Assembly (NCBI GenBank): GCA_001577635.1
Contig: LSBP01000013.1
Location: 1-64,000, forward strand
DNA from: Halomonadaceae bacterium T82-2
GTDB lineage: Bacteria; Pseudomonadota; Gammaproteobacteria; Pseudomonadales; Halomonadaceae
Direction of reading: 5' to 3'
DNA length: 64,000 nt
Shown: positions 42,582-51,160 of the stretch, piece after piece
Position numbering within the stretch: the stretch's first letter is position 1
Layout of the letters: the number at the start of each line of letters is the position of its first letter
The notes under the pieces: generated by a model
What the model was told of the DNA's origin: nothing
Database searches by the model: none
The model's input: the letters and a program-made list of their open reading frames with translations, nothing else
Position numbers and translations under genes: made by a program

Positions 42582-43399
42582 CAGGACGCTCCTCCGGCGT
42601 TGTAGACGTTTTCCTCGAGCCAGACGTTGAAGCTGTCGCGGTCGCGGGCGATGGCGTCCCACTCCTTGTAGAAGCGGTTGTGACGCGGGTAGTAACCGTG
42701 GGCATAGGACGGATAGGCGCCCTTCTCGGCGACGGCGATGGCATCGATCGCCCAGCCGGGAATCACGCAGGCGTTGGGCGTGGCCTCGAGGTCGTCGACA
42801 ATCTCCTCGACGGTGACGATGCTGCGCCTGGCCGCCAGCACCGCTTCCTTCTGCACGCCGATGATGCCCTCGACGAGCACGTTGCCCTTGCGGTCGGCCT
42901 TCTGGGCGTGGACCACGCTGACGTCGGGCCGGATCGACGGCACCGCGGCGAGTCGCTCGCCGCTGAACGGGCATTCGATGAACTTGATCTGGTCATTGAC
43001 CTTGGGCAGGTCACTGCCGATATAGCCACGCAGCACCGCCAGCGGCAGGCCGGCGGCGCCGGCCTCGTAGGCGCACGCCATGGCGGCGTGACTGTGCTCG
43101 AGGATCTCGACCTTGTGCGGCCAGCCCTTCTCGACGGCATCACGCAGGCGGTGCAGCGAGCCCACCCCGGGATTGCCCCCCCACGAGAAAATCAGCGACT
43201 TCGCGCAGCCGGCACCGATCAACTGGTCATAGATCAGATCCGGCGTCATGCGGATCAGCGTCAGATCACGCCGGCCCTGACGGATGATCTCGTGGCCGGC
43301 GGCGAAAGGGATCAGGTGGGTGAAGCCTTCCATGGCCACGGTGTCGCCGTCCTCGACGTGACGGGCTACCGCGTCATGCAGGCTGAGAAACTCGGCCAT
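42581..43399 (-). CDS. pcaI: 3-oxoadipate CoA-transferase subunit A
   Basis: Alpha subunit, 272 aa. Features: VEDGDTVAMEGFTHLIPFAAGHEI at the N terminus (two parts), RMTPDLIYDQLIGAGCAKSLIF, and HAQKADRKGNVLVEGIIG. ATG 43399 has GAGAGG upstream. It heads the pcaI-pcaJ-pcaF-atoE-pcaL run; a tri-partite PcaR-like site (43425-43458) lies 26 bp upstream and probably overlaps the promoter. Confidence 0.95.
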   Translation of the reverse strand: MAEFLSLHDAVARHVEDGDTVAMEGFTHLIPFAAGHEIIRQGRRDLTLIRMTPDLIYDQLIGAGCAKSLIFSWGGNPGVGSLHRLRDAVEKGWPHKVEILEHSHAAMACAYEAGAAGLPLAVLRGYIGSDLPKVNDQIKFIECPFSGERLAAVPSIRPDVSVVHAQKADRKGNVLVEGIIGVQKEAVLAARRSIVTVEEIVDDLEATPNACVIPGWAIDAIAVAEKGAYPSYAHGYYPRHNRFYKEWDAIARDRDSFNVWLEENVYNAGGAS

Positions 43400-43424
43400 G
43401 ATGTTGCCTCTCTCGACACGAAAT

Positions 43425-43458
43425 GTTCGTTGAGTGAACACAGGTTTGTGATACGAAC
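43425..43458 (-). promoter_or_regulatory. PcaR-type operator before pcaI
   Basis: GTTCG-N5-TGAAC (43425-43439), then ACAG, then GTTTG-N5-CGAAC (43444-43458). The right 24 bp show the same half-site arrangement as the boxes at 37822 and 44952, with two substitutions. Confidence 0.75.
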
Positions 43459-43561
43459 AAAATAAGCGCTCCAGCGCCGCGCCGTCAAACCCTCCTGGAA
43501 GCCGAGGGCCCGGCACCGAAGCGGTGCGAGCCGAGAAAAGCTCTTTCCATACAAGGCGTTA

Positions 43562-44899
43562 CTACGTATCCAGACGCGCCTCGACACGCGCGACCAGCTG
43601 ACGACTACTACCAATGTAGGATTCCGGACGTACCGCCCGGCGCAGCGCTTCGGCATCGATACCGCGATCCACCACCTGTTCATGGGCCAGCAGCGCTTCG
43701 GCGTAATCCATGCCCGCGCGGCGTGCCATCTCGGACGCGTCACGGGCCACCCGGCGGGCATCATCGCTGGACAGCACACTCTGCAAGGCCCGGGCGGCCG
43801 GCTCGGCCATGATCGCCCCGCCGGTGACCGCCAGGTTGCGCACCATCGCCTCGGGGTGGACCTCGAGGCCATCGAGCAGGTGGCGCAGGGTCTCGAGCGC
43901 GCCCTCGAGCAGCAGCACCGCATCGAGCAGCGGTGCCCACTCGGCATGCCACTCGCCCAGACCGCGCTCGAGCGGTTGCGCCCCCACCTGGCTGATTACC
44001 CCCAGCGCCCCATGAATCTGCCGCGCCGCCGCGCGGATACGGGCACAACCCACCGGGTTACGCTTGTGGGGCATCGACGAGGATTCGCCGACCCCGGCCT
44101 CGGCCGGTTCGGCAAGCTCACCGATCTCGGTCTGGGTCATCAGGGCGACATCGAGCGCGATCTTCTCGGCCGCCACGCCCACGGCGTCCATGGCGCAGCC
44201 CAGCGCGTGGATCGGCTGACGATCGGTGTGCCAGGGCAGCCACGGCTCGGCCAGCCCGAGACGCCGCGCCATGCCGGCCATGATCGTCACGCCGCTGTCG
44301 TCGAGGCCCGAATGCACGCCCACCGCGCCGCCGAACTGCACGTAGAGCCCCTCACCGAGTACCGTGTCCAGGCGCTCGCCGGCCTGGTGCAGTCCCCACA
44401 GCCACTGCGCGACCTTGGCGCCGAAGGTGATCGGAAGGGCCTGCTGCATCAGGGTGCGCCCGACCATCGGCGTGTCGCGATGAGTCGTCATCAGCACCCG
44501 GCCAGCAGCGATGGCTTCCGTCAGCAACGTGCGGCAACGCATCAGTCGTGGCTTGAGCACGAGCATCAACGCGCTGTCGACGATGTCCTGACTGGTTGCC
44601 CCGCGGTGGAAATGCGGCTTCAATGCATCGGGCAGGGCCGCCTTGGCCTGCTTGACGAAGGGAATCGTCGCATTGCCGCCCTTGGCGGTGTCGGCTGCCA
44701 GCGTCTCGATGTCGAAGGCCTCGAGCGGCAGGTGCCGACCGAGCGCTTCGGCCGTCCCGTCGGGCAACATGCCCAGACTTTCCTGTTCGGCGGCCAGCGC
44801 CAGTTCTACCTCCCGCATCGCCGCGACCAAATCCCGGGCCCGGCAGTGGTCTCGACCGGTAGCGCTCGTGAAGGGATGACGCAACAGTTGCTCGTACAT
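43562..44899 (-). CDS. pcaB: 3-carboxy-cis,cis-muconate cycloisomerase
   Basis: Fumarase/aspartase-superfamily enzyme of 445 aa that lactonises 3-carboxymuconate. The superfamily signature GESSSMPHKRNPVGC is present in mid-protein (about 275-289), together with RGATSQDIVDSAL (98-110) and MVGRTLMQQALPITFG. The length agrees with PcaB of Pseudomonas. It lies 162 bp before pcaI and is separated from the divergent pcaR by an operator, so it starts its own transcript, which may read into pcaIJF. Confidence 0.96.
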   Translation of the reverse strand: MYEQLLRHPFTSATGRDHCRARDLVAAMREVELALAAEQESLGMLPDGTAEALGRHLPLEAFDIETLAADTAKGGNATIPFVKQAKAALPDALKPHFHRGATSQDIVDSALMLVLKPRLMRCRTLLTEAIAAGRVLMTTHRDTPMVGRTLMQQALPITFGAKVAQWLWGLHQAGERLDTVLGEGLYVQFGGAVGVHSGLDDSGVTIMAGMARRLGLAEPWLPWHTDRQPIHALGCAMDAVGVAAEKIALDVALMTQTEIGELAEPAEAGVGESSSMPHKRNPVGCARIRAAARQIHGALGVISQVGAQPLERGLGEWHAEWAPLLDAVLLLEGALETLRHLLDGLEVHPEAMVRNLAVTGGAIMAEPAARALQSVLSSDDARRVARDASEMARRAGMDYAEALLAHEQVVDRGIDAEALRRAVRPESYIGSSRQLVARVEARLDT

Positions 44900-44951
44900 G
44901 GGCTATCTCCATTAGCTGGGCATCCACGCTCTACCACCAATGGCGCATCGG

Positions 44952-44975
44952 CGGACACGTGTTCGCATTTCGAAC
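44952..44975. promoter_or_regulatory. PcaR-type operator between pcaB and pcaR
   Basis: CGGAC-ACGT-GTTCG-CATTT-CGAAC; one substitution in the half-sites relative to 37822-37845. It lies 52 bp from the pcaB start and 61 bp from the pcaR start, so it can serve both directions. Confidence 0.82.
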
Positions 44976-45036
44976 TCTATGCTAGAATCAGCCTTCCAAC
45001 CGAGCAACGCAACAGGATCAAGGTGGCGCCACGACG

Positions 45037-45828
45037 ATGACCACACAGCCGAAGGACGAACGCCTCAGCCCCGACGACCGGGACTTCGTGACCGCACTGG
45101 CCAGCGGCCTGGACGTGATTCTCGCCTTCGACCAGGAACATCCGCGCATGACGCTGAGCGAGGTCGCCGCCCGCACCGGCATGAACCGGGCCCGCGCCCG
45201 GCGCTTTCTGCTCACGCTCAACGCCCTGGGCTACGTGCGCAAGCAGCACCGCCACTTCGAACTGGCCCCCCGCACGCTGCAGCTCGGCTACGCGTACCTG
45301 TCGGCCAACAACTACCGCACGGTGATCCAGCAGCATCTGGAAGACATCACCCGGGAAACCGGTGAGTCGTCGTCGCTGGGCGTGCTCGACGGCAGCGACG
45401 TGATCTACGTCGGCCGCTCGGCGGCGCCGCACCGCCTGATGGCGATCACCCTGGCGGTCGGCACCCGCCTGCCGGCCGTGCTGACCTCGATGGGCCGCGT
45501 GCTGCTCGCGCAACTCCCCGACGACGAACTCGACGCCCTGCTCGAGGCGGTGACGCTGGAGCGACACACCGAGCACACCATCACCGACAAGACCGAGTTG
45601 CGTGACTGTCTGCGCCGGGTCCGCGAGCAGGGCTACTGCATCGTCGACCAGGAACTCGACTCCGGTCTGCGTTCGCTGGCCGTGCCGGCCTTCAATGCCC
45701 ACGGCAAGCTGCTCGGCGCGATCAACGTCAGTACCAACGCCGCCCGCATCGACCTGGCCACGCTGAACGAGCGCTTCCTGCCACTGCTGCAGGAAAAGGC
45801 CCGCCAGATCGCCACGCAGGTCAGCTGA
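45037..45828 (+). CDS. pcaR: PcaR/PobR-type IclR regulator
   Basis: A 263-aa IclR-family activator: N-terminal winged helix (MTLSEVAARTGMNRARARRFLLTLNALGYV, about 36-70) and C-terminal effector-binding domain (SSLGVLDGSDVIYVGRS; DQELDSGLRSLAVPAFN). The family includes PcaR, PcaU and PobR, which bind beta-ketoadipate or protocatechuate. Divergent from pcaB with a three-half-site operator between. It probably controls pcaB, pcaIJF-atoE-pcaL and the TRAP operon, which share the same box. Confidence 0.93.
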   Translation: MTTQPKDERLSPDDRDFVTALASGLDVILAFDQEHPRMTLSEVAARTGMNRARARRFLLTLNALGYVRKQHRHFELAPRTLQLGYAYLSANNYRTVIQQHLEDITRETGESSSLGVLDGSDVIYVGRSAAPHRLMAITLAVGTRLPAVLTSMGRVLLAQLPDDELDALLEAVTLERHTEHTITDKTELRDCLRRVREQGYCIVDQELDSGLRSLAVPAFNAHGKLLGAINVSTNAARIDLATLNERFLPLLQEKARQIATQVS

Positions 45829-45868
45829 GCGTGCGGCCCCGCTCTCGGGGCCGGCTCCGGTAATCGAC

Positions 45869-46816
45869 ATGCTCGATATTCTCGCCATCACTACGCCCAT
45901 CTTCCTGCTCATCGGGATCGGCTTCCTGGCGGTCATGCTGCGCCTGTTCAGCAAGGAGCAGGTCCAGGGCCTGAGCGGCTTCGTGATCAACTTCGCGCTG
46001 CCGGCGCTGATCTTTCGGGCCCTCGTCCAGCGGCCGCTGGACGAGGTCTTCAACCCGATCTACCTCGCCGCCTACGGGGGCGGCTCGGCGGTGCTGTTCC
46101 TGGGCGCCTGGCTGCTGGCCCGCCATCGCGGCAAGCCGCTGGGCGAAAGCGGGATCCTGGCACTGGGTGTGTCGGCGGCCAACAGTGGTTTCATCGGTTA
46201 CCCCGTGGCCGCGATGGTGGTGGGCTCGAGTGCGGTGGTCGCCCTGGCCCTGAACATGATGGTCGAGAACCTGCTGATCATCCCCACGGCCCTGGCTATC
46301 GGCGAGGCAGGTCGCCAGAGCGGTGTTTCCTTCTTCACCGCCCTGCGCCGCACCGTAGTTCGGCTGACCCGTAACCCGATCCTGATCGGCATCTTTGCCG
46401 GCATCCTGACCGCGCTCAGCGGCATCACCCTGCCCGCCCCGATCTCGCGGACCATCGACATGCTGGCCACCGCCGCCGCACCGACCGCGCTGTTCGTGAT
46501 CGGCGGCACCCTCTACGGGCTGCGCATCGGCGGCATGCTCGGCGATGTCGCCCAGGTGGTGACCGGCAAGCTGCTGCTCCATCCGCTCATCATCTTCCTG
46601 CTGCTCTGGTGGCTGCCGCCCATCGACCCGGCGCTGGCCACCGCTGCGGTGGTGATCGCCAGCGCGCCGATGATCAGCATCTATCCGCTCCTCGGCCAAC
46701 GTTACGGCCACGGCGAGGTATGCACCGCGGCCCTGATGCTGGGCACGCTGCTGTCGTTCGTCACCATCAGCACCCTGCTGTGGGTGCTCGAGGCTTACCC
46801 GCTCCCGCTCTATTGA
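45869..46816 (+). CDS. AEC (auxin efflux carrier) family permease
   Basis: A 315-aa inner-membrane transporter with ten helices in two five-helix halves. Family parts include LSGFVINFALPALIFRAL, GVSAANSGFIGYPV, ALNMMVENLLIIPTALA and TAAAPTALFVIGGTLYGLR. AEC members move malate, malonate or other carboxylates. It follows pcaR by 40 bp on the same strand and may be co-transcribed, suggesting a pathway acid as substrate; not demonstrable here. Confidence 0.88.
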   Translation: MLDILAITTPIFLLIGIGFLAVMLRLFSKEQVQGLSGFVINFALPALIFRALVQRPLDEVFNPIYLAAYGGGSAVLFLGAWLLARHRGKPLGESGILALGVSAANSGFIGYPVAAMVVGSSAVVALALNMMVENLLIIPTALAIGEAGRQSGVSFFTALRRTVVRLTRNPILIGIFAGILTALSGITLPAPISRTIDMLATAAAPTALFVIGGTLYGLRIGGMLGDVAQVVTGKLLLHPLIIFLLLWWLPPIDPALATAAVVIASAPMISIYPLLGQRYGHGEVCTAALMLGTLLSFVTISTLLWVLEAYPLPLY

Positions 46817-46825
46817 CAGTTCCCC

Positions 46826-46841
46826 GCCGTCTCCCGACGGC
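46826..46841 (+). terminator. Weak hairpin after AEC permease gene
   Basis: GCCGTC-TCCC-GACGGC, a 6-bp stem 10 bp after the stop. No T tract; weak evidence. Confidence 0.35.
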
Positions 46842-47036
46842 CCGGCTCGCTCTTGCCCTACCTCGATTATCGTTGATCGCCGATACAAGCACCGTCGTAT
46901 GCGCAACGAGAGCTTGAGCGCTCCATTCTCGAATGGGTCCGACTGGTACTGATGACCAGCCGACGCCTGACGGCTCGTCAAACCACTCGTTTCCTACCCC
47001 TAAAGTCGAATGCTATCGGGCTTGCATCTGTATTGC

Positions 47037-47064
47037 TAAAATACTTAGATATAAAAGTATTTTA
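47037..47064 (+). promoter_or_regulatory. Operator/promoter of the phthalate reductase operon
   Basis: A perfect 10-bp inverted repeat (TAAAATACTT, 8-nt spacer, AAGTATTTTA), 30 bp before the reductase start. The inner 16 bases (47043-47058) match the site before the oxygenase gene (51075-51090) at 14 positions. A likely site for the MarR protein encoded in this operon. Confidence 0.75.
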
Positions 47065-47093
47065 AAACTGACGACAAAAAATGGTGCTTTCCC

Positions 47094-48071
47094 ATGGCCT
47101 CCCCATCCGATGAAATCCCCATGAGCGCGCTTGAAGTCAAGGCACTGGATGCCATTGCCGACGGCATCTACCAAATTGAATTCGCGCATCCCGAGGGTGA
47201 TGACCTGCCAGAATTCACCCCCGGGGCCCATGTCTACATCGAGGTACCCAACGGCCAGGTAAGACGCTACTCCCTGTGCAACGATCCCGAGGAGCGCCAC
47301 CACTACGTGATCGCGGTCAAGCGTGAAGAGACCGGCACCGGTGGTTCGAAGAGCCTGACCGACGAAACCCGCGTCGGGGACAAGCTCCAGGTCTCCGAGC
47401 CGCACAACGATTTCGAGTTGAAGGGCAATCCAGCGCGTTACATCTTCATCGCCGGCGGTATCGGCATCACGCCGATCATGGCGATGATCCATCACCTCAG
47501 AGCCACGAGCGGCAAGCCGTTCAAGCTCTATTATCTGACACGCGACGCCGACCAGACGGCCTTTCTCGAGGAGCTCAGCGGTCCTGAATATCGTGGCAAG
47601 GTGGTCATTCACCATGATCAGGGCGACCCCGACAACGCCTTCGACCTGTGGCCTGTCCTCGAGCAGCCCAAGGGAGCGCACGTCTACTGCTGTGGACCGC
47701 GTGGCCTGATGGAAGCGGTACGCGACATGACGGGGCACTGGTCATCCTCGAGCGTGCGCTTCGAGGACTTCGGCACGCGCAAGCCAGCAAACGAGGAAGA
47801 TGACAAGCCCTTTACCGTGCGTTTGGCCCAGACCGGCGAAGCCGTGCCTGTCCCGGCGGGCGTGTCGATCCTCGAAGCTTTGAGGACCAATGGGCATCAC
47901 GTTCCCTACTCCTGTGAAAGTGGCACCTGTGGCTCCTGTCGCACGCGCCTGGTGGAAGGTGAGGCCGATCATCGCGACCTGGTGCTGTCGGAGGCCGAAC
48001 ATCAGGACAACATCATGGTCTGTGTCTCGCGTGCCGTCTCGGAAGAACTGATCATCGACCTTCCAGAATGA
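47094..48071 (+). CDS. pht2: Phthalate dioxygenase reductase
   Basis: A 325-aa iron-sulfur flavoprotein that passes electrons from NADH to the phthalate oxygenase. Domain order is that of phthalate dioxygenase reductase: flavin domain (RRYSLCNDPEE, about 58-68), NADH domain (IFIAGGIGITPIMAMIHHL; VYCCGPRGLMEAV) and C-terminal plant-type 2Fe-2S ferredoxin (CESGTCGSC plus the distant Cys in NIMVCVSRA). The start is uncertain: ATG 47094 or 47121, neither with a strong RBS. First gene of the reductase-pht4-marR-aldolase operon. The oxygenase partner is at 51161. Confidence 0.93.
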   Translation: MASPSDEIPMSALEVKALDAIADGIYQIEFAHPEGDDLPEFTPGAHVYIEVPNGQVRRYSLCNDPEERHHYVIAVKREETGTGGSKSLTDETRVGDKLQVSEPHNDFELKGNPARYIFIAGGIGITPIMAMIHHLRATSGKPFKLYYLTRDADQTAFLEELSGPEYRGKVVIHHDQGDPDNAFDLWPVLEQPKGAHVYCCGPRGLMEAVRDMTGHWSSSSVRFEDFGTRKPANEEDDKPFTVRLAQTGEAVPVPAGVSILEALRTNGHHVPYSCESGTCGSCRTRLVEGEADHRDLVLSEAEHQDNIMVCVSRAVSEELIIDLPE

Positions 48072-48097
48072 GCCGTCCGTTTTCGCCGGAGAGTCCC

Positions 48098-49303
48098 ATG
48101 ACACCACCGCCCTTGCGACTCGGGATCGCCGGTCTCGGTCGCGGCTTCATGCTGTTGCTGCCGACCCTGGCGGCACACCCTGGCATCCGCCTCGTCGCGG
48201 CCGCCGATCCTCGAGAGGCGGCCCGTCAGCAATTCACGAGCGACTTCGACGCCGTGACTTACGCCGACGTCGCCGAGTTGTGCGCCGACCCCAACGTCGA
48301 GGCCGTCTACATCGCCACCCCGCACCAGTTTCACCGTGAGCATGTCGAACTGGCGGCAGCATGTGGCAAGCACGTCCTCGTCGAGAAGCCCATGGCGCTC
48401 TCGCTCGAGGACTGCCGGGCCATGATAGCGGCAATGCGCCAGGCCGGACGCTGGCTGATGGTCGGACACAGCCACAGCTTCGATGGGCCTTACCGACGTA
48501 CCCGCGAGTTGATCGATAGCGGCAAGTTCGGCGCAGTACGCATGATTCATGCGCTCAACTTCACCGACTTTCTCTATCGTCCGCGACGCCCGGAGGAGCT
48601 GGATACAGCGCGCGGAGGCGGCGTGGTCTTCAGCCAGGCCGCCCATCAGGTCGATATCGTGCGCCTGCTCGGCGGCGGTCGCGCGAGCAGTGTTCGCGCC
48701 AGCACCGGCAGCTGGGACGCCACCCGCCCCACCGAAGGCGCCTACGGCGCACTGCTGAACTTCGAGGACGGCCCCTTCGCCAACCTGACTTACAGCGGCT
48801 TCGCGCATTTCGACAGCGACGAGTTTTGCGGCTGGTCGGGCGAGCTCGGCCAGCCACGTGCCCCCGATCAATACGGTCAAGCCCGACGCCGGCTCGCCCA
48901 GGTGCAGAGCCCCGAGGAAGAGACGGCTCTCAAGAACACCCGCACCTATGGCGCCGGCCTGTCGCTTGCCACCAGCAGCCTCGAGGGCATCACGCACAAC
49001 CATTTCGGCTTCGTCCTGGTCTCTTGCGATCACGCCGACCTGCGCCCCACCCCGGAAGGCGTGCAGATCTATGCGGACAGCCGCCAGTACCTGGAACCGC
49101 TTGCACCACCAACCATTCCCCGTCGAGAGGTGCTGGATGAACTGATTGACGCGGTACGTCACGACCGAGCGCCAATCCATTCCGGAGAATGGGGTCTGGC
49201 GACCATGGAAGTCTGCCTGGGCATGCTCACGTCCGCAGCCACGGGACGCGATGTGACGTTGTCCCAGCAAGTGGGACTACCCCACTCCCCTGCGTTAAGG
49301 TGA
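48098..49303 (+). CDS. pht4: Phthalate 4,5-cis-dihydrodiol dehydrogenase
   Basis: A 401-aa Gfo/Idh/MocA oxidoreductase that would rearomatise the cis-dihydrodiol to 4,5-dihydroxyphthalate. The Rossmann start is LRLGIAGLGRGFMLLLPTLA, followed by CGKHVLVEKPMALSLEDC (active-site EKP) and GGGVVFSQAAHQVDIVRLLGGG. It matches Pht4 in overall pattern and in context, between the reductase and the decarboxylase functions. The ATG at 48098 has GGAGAG at 5 nt; ATG 48068 would overlap the reductase stop. Confidence 0.9.
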   Translation: MTPPPLRLGIAGLGRGFMLLLPTLAAHPGIRLVAAADPREAARQQFTSDFDAVTYADVAELCADPNVEAVYIATPHQFHREHVELAAACGKHVLVEKPMALSLEDCRAMIAAMRQAGRWLMVGHSHSFDGPYRRTRELIDSGKFGAVRMIHALNFTDFLYRPRRPEELDTARGGGVVFSQAAHQVDIVRLLGGGRASSVRASTGSWDATRPTEGAYGALLNFEDGPFANLTYSGFAHFDSDEFCGWSGELGQPRAPDQYGQARRRLAQVQSPEEETALKNTRTYGAGLSLATSSLEGITHNHFGFVLVSCDHADLRPTPEGVQIYADSRQYLEPLAPPTIPRREVLDELIDAVRHDRAPIHSGEWGLATMEVCLGMLTSAATGRDVTLSQQVGLPHSPALR

Positions 49304-49346
49304 ACATTGGCTGGGAGACCCACCGGAGCGTCAAAAGGAAACCACG

Positions 49347-49832
49347 ATGGCAAGAAGCGACACCCAGGAAACGAAAACGGTGCTTCGGCACTGGCAGGAG
49401 GACGTCCCCGACGACCGCCTGGCCCACTTGGTACGCGATGCCGGGCGCGTACTCACCAAGAGTCTTCAGGCCAAGCTGGCAGAGCACTCCATCAGCTTCG
49501 GCCATTGGTCGTTTCTGCGCATTCTATGGGTGACCGAGGGGCTGACCCAGCGGGAGCTCAGCGAACAGGCGGGACTCATGGAGCCCACGACCTACACCGC
49601 CCTGAAAGCCATGGAAGCCAAGGGGTTGATCGAACGTCGCCAACTCAACGGCAATCGCAAGAACATCCACATCTACCTGACCCAGAAAGGTCGCGATCTC
49701 AAGGAAACGCTGATCCCCCTTGCCGAGGCGGTCAACGAGCGCGCCGTGCGCGGCATCGACGAGGACGACCTGCTCGCGACACGGCGCACCCTGCTTGCCA
49801 TCATCAGCAACCTGGCGGAGGCCAACGAATAA
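49347..49832 (+). CDS. MarR-family regulator of the phthalate cluster
   Basis: A 161-aa winged-helix repressor: FGHWSFLRILWVTEGLTQRELSEQAGLMEPTTYTALKAMEAKGLIERRQ, read in sections, is the MarR DNA-binding core (residues about 50-100). AAAGGAAA precedes the ATG. It is third in the operon and probably controls both phthalate transcription units by binding the shared near-palindrome at 47043 and 51075, released by phthalate or a catabolite. This is inferred from the shared site and the location. Confidence 0.9.
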   Translation: MARSDTQETKTVLRHWQEDVPDDRLAHLVRDAGRVLTKSLQAKLAEHSISFGHWSFLRILWVTEGLTQRELSEQAGLMEPTTYTALKAMEAKGLIERRQLNGNRKNIHIYLTQKGRDLKETLIPLAEAVNERAVRGIDEDDLLATRRTLLAIISNLAEANE

Positions 49833-49872
49833 CCTTGCAGCCAGGCCCCCTCCCCAGCCATCAGGACCCACG

Positions 49873-50619
49873 ATGAATACCCATACCCCCCAAGCCGCTG
49901 CTGCAGCGTCGGATAGCGATGACCTGCTGCAGGATCTGGTACACGCCAACCACATCCTCTTCGATGAAGGGGTACTCGATGCCTTCGGCCACGTCAGCGT
50001 CCGTCATCCCGACAGGCCCGATCGCTTCCTGCTCGCGCGCAACATGGCCCCCGGCCTGGTCCGTGCGGAAGACATCATCGAGTTCGAACTGGACGGCACA
50101 CCCGTCGACGCGGCTGGACGCAAGGTCTATCTCGAGCGCTTCATCCATGGCGAAATCTACCGTGCCCGGCCTGACGTCATGGCGGTGGTACACAGTCATT
50201 CCCCCTCGGTAGTGCCGTTCAGTGCGGTCAAGTCGACACCGCTGAGACCCATGTGCCACATGAGCGGCTTCCTCGGCGAAGGCGCTCCGATCTTCGAGAT
50301 CCGCGACGTTGCCGGTGACGCCACGGACCTGCTGATCCGCAGCGCCCCGCTCGGCAAGGCCCTGGCGGACTCGCTGGGCGGCAACAATGTCGTGCTGATG
50401 CGAGGCCATGGCGCAACCATTGCCGCGCCGACGCTCAAGCAAGCCGTCTATCGCGCAGTCTACGTCGAGGTCAATGCACGCCTGCAGGCCGACGCCCTGC
50501 GCCTCGGTCCCGTCGAATACCTGACCCCGGGCGAAGCCAAGACGGCCATGGAGATGGTCGAGGGGCAGGTCGAGCGGCCCTGGCAGCTGTGGAAGCAGCG
50601 CGCCGAGGCGCGCCGCTAG
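49873..50619 (+). CDS. Class II aldolase-family decarboxylase (PhtC-like)
   Basis: A 248-aa member of the class II aldolase/adducin family. Metal-binding histidines are in VVHSHSPSVVPF and MRGHGATIAA, and the catalytic-side segment FGHVSVRHP is near the N terminus. Closest known roles are in phthalate clusters of actinobacteria, where PhtC decarboxylates 3,4-dihydroxyphthalate to protocatechuate. Here a separate 4,5-dihydroxyphthalate decarboxylase (52514) is present, so this protein may extend substrate range or act on another hydroxylated phthalate. AGGA lies 7 nt before the ATG at 49873. Family assignment is firm; the reaction is not. Confidence 0.8.
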   Translation: MNTHTPQAAAAASDSDDLLQDLVHANHILFDEGVLDAFGHVSVRHPDRPDRFLLARNMAPGLVRAEDIIEFELDGTPVDAAGRKVYLERFIHGEIYRARPDVMAVVHSHSPSVVPFSAVKSTPLRPMCHMSGFLGEGAPIFEIRDVAGDATDLLIRSAPLGKALADSLGGNNVVLMRGHGATIAAPTLKQAVYRAVYVEVNARLQADALRLGPVEYLTPGEAKTAMEMVEGQVERPWQLWKQRAEARR

Positions 50620-51066
50620 CCACTCACCTGCGCCATTACGAGGGCGGCGCCGGACCAGAGCCATTGCCATGACTCCGGCACTCATCGACCTCATCCATGT
50701 GTTCGATTCGATCGAGCCGGCTTGCCCCCGGCAGTGACGCTCCGCTCTACTGACCGGTGAGCGGGGCGCCACGGCCCCATTGAACGCGTACCTCCTTCAG
50801 CTTCCCGATAGCTTCCGGAGCGCCAGGGACGCAGTGCATAGGCTGTGCTCCTCGCCCGGCACTCAACTCTTCACGATCCGGGAACATCGCCCAGACCGGA
50901 CAGATACAGGCTTCCTACCATAGACGCGGGAGATAACCGCATCAGGGGCGACAGGCACACGAAGACGGGTTGCCGCCCCCCGCAGATTTCGCCTTGAAAG
51001 AAGGTCTCAAAAGAGTGCGAATGCAGCATAAATTACGACTTTCGCCGTATTTGACGATGCGGGATC
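50620..51066. other. Intergenic region between the two phthalate operons
   Basis: About 450 bp with no supported gene. It contains the imperfect inverted repeat CGCTCCGCTC / GAGCGGGGCG (around 50728-50768) that could end the upstream transcript. AT content rises towards the pht3 promoter. Confidence 0.5.
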
Positions 51067-51101
51067 TTGGACTAACTTAGATATGTAAGTTAGATATCTA
51101 A
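51067..51101 (+). promoter_or_regulatory. Promoter and operator of the phthalate oxygenase operon
   Basis: -35 TTGGAC (51067-51072), 18-bp spacer, -10 TAGATA (51091-51096). The near-perfect palindrome ACTTAGATATGTAAGT (51075-51090) fills the spacer and abuts the perfect palindrome TTAGATATCTAA (51090-51101) over the -10. Binding here would block polymerase, which fits a MarR repressor. Confidence 0.75.
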
Positions 51102-51160
51102 GCATTTTCCCTGCACAAGACTGGGATCGTGTCGCAAACCCTATCTGGAGATTTCGTGCA

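Noticed and set aside
48098-49303. Sugar dehydrogenase role for the Gfo/Idh/MocA gene
   Set aside because: The family includes sugar enzymes, but placement between phthalate reductase and MarR and overall pattern fit the phthalate dihydrodiol dehydrogenase better.
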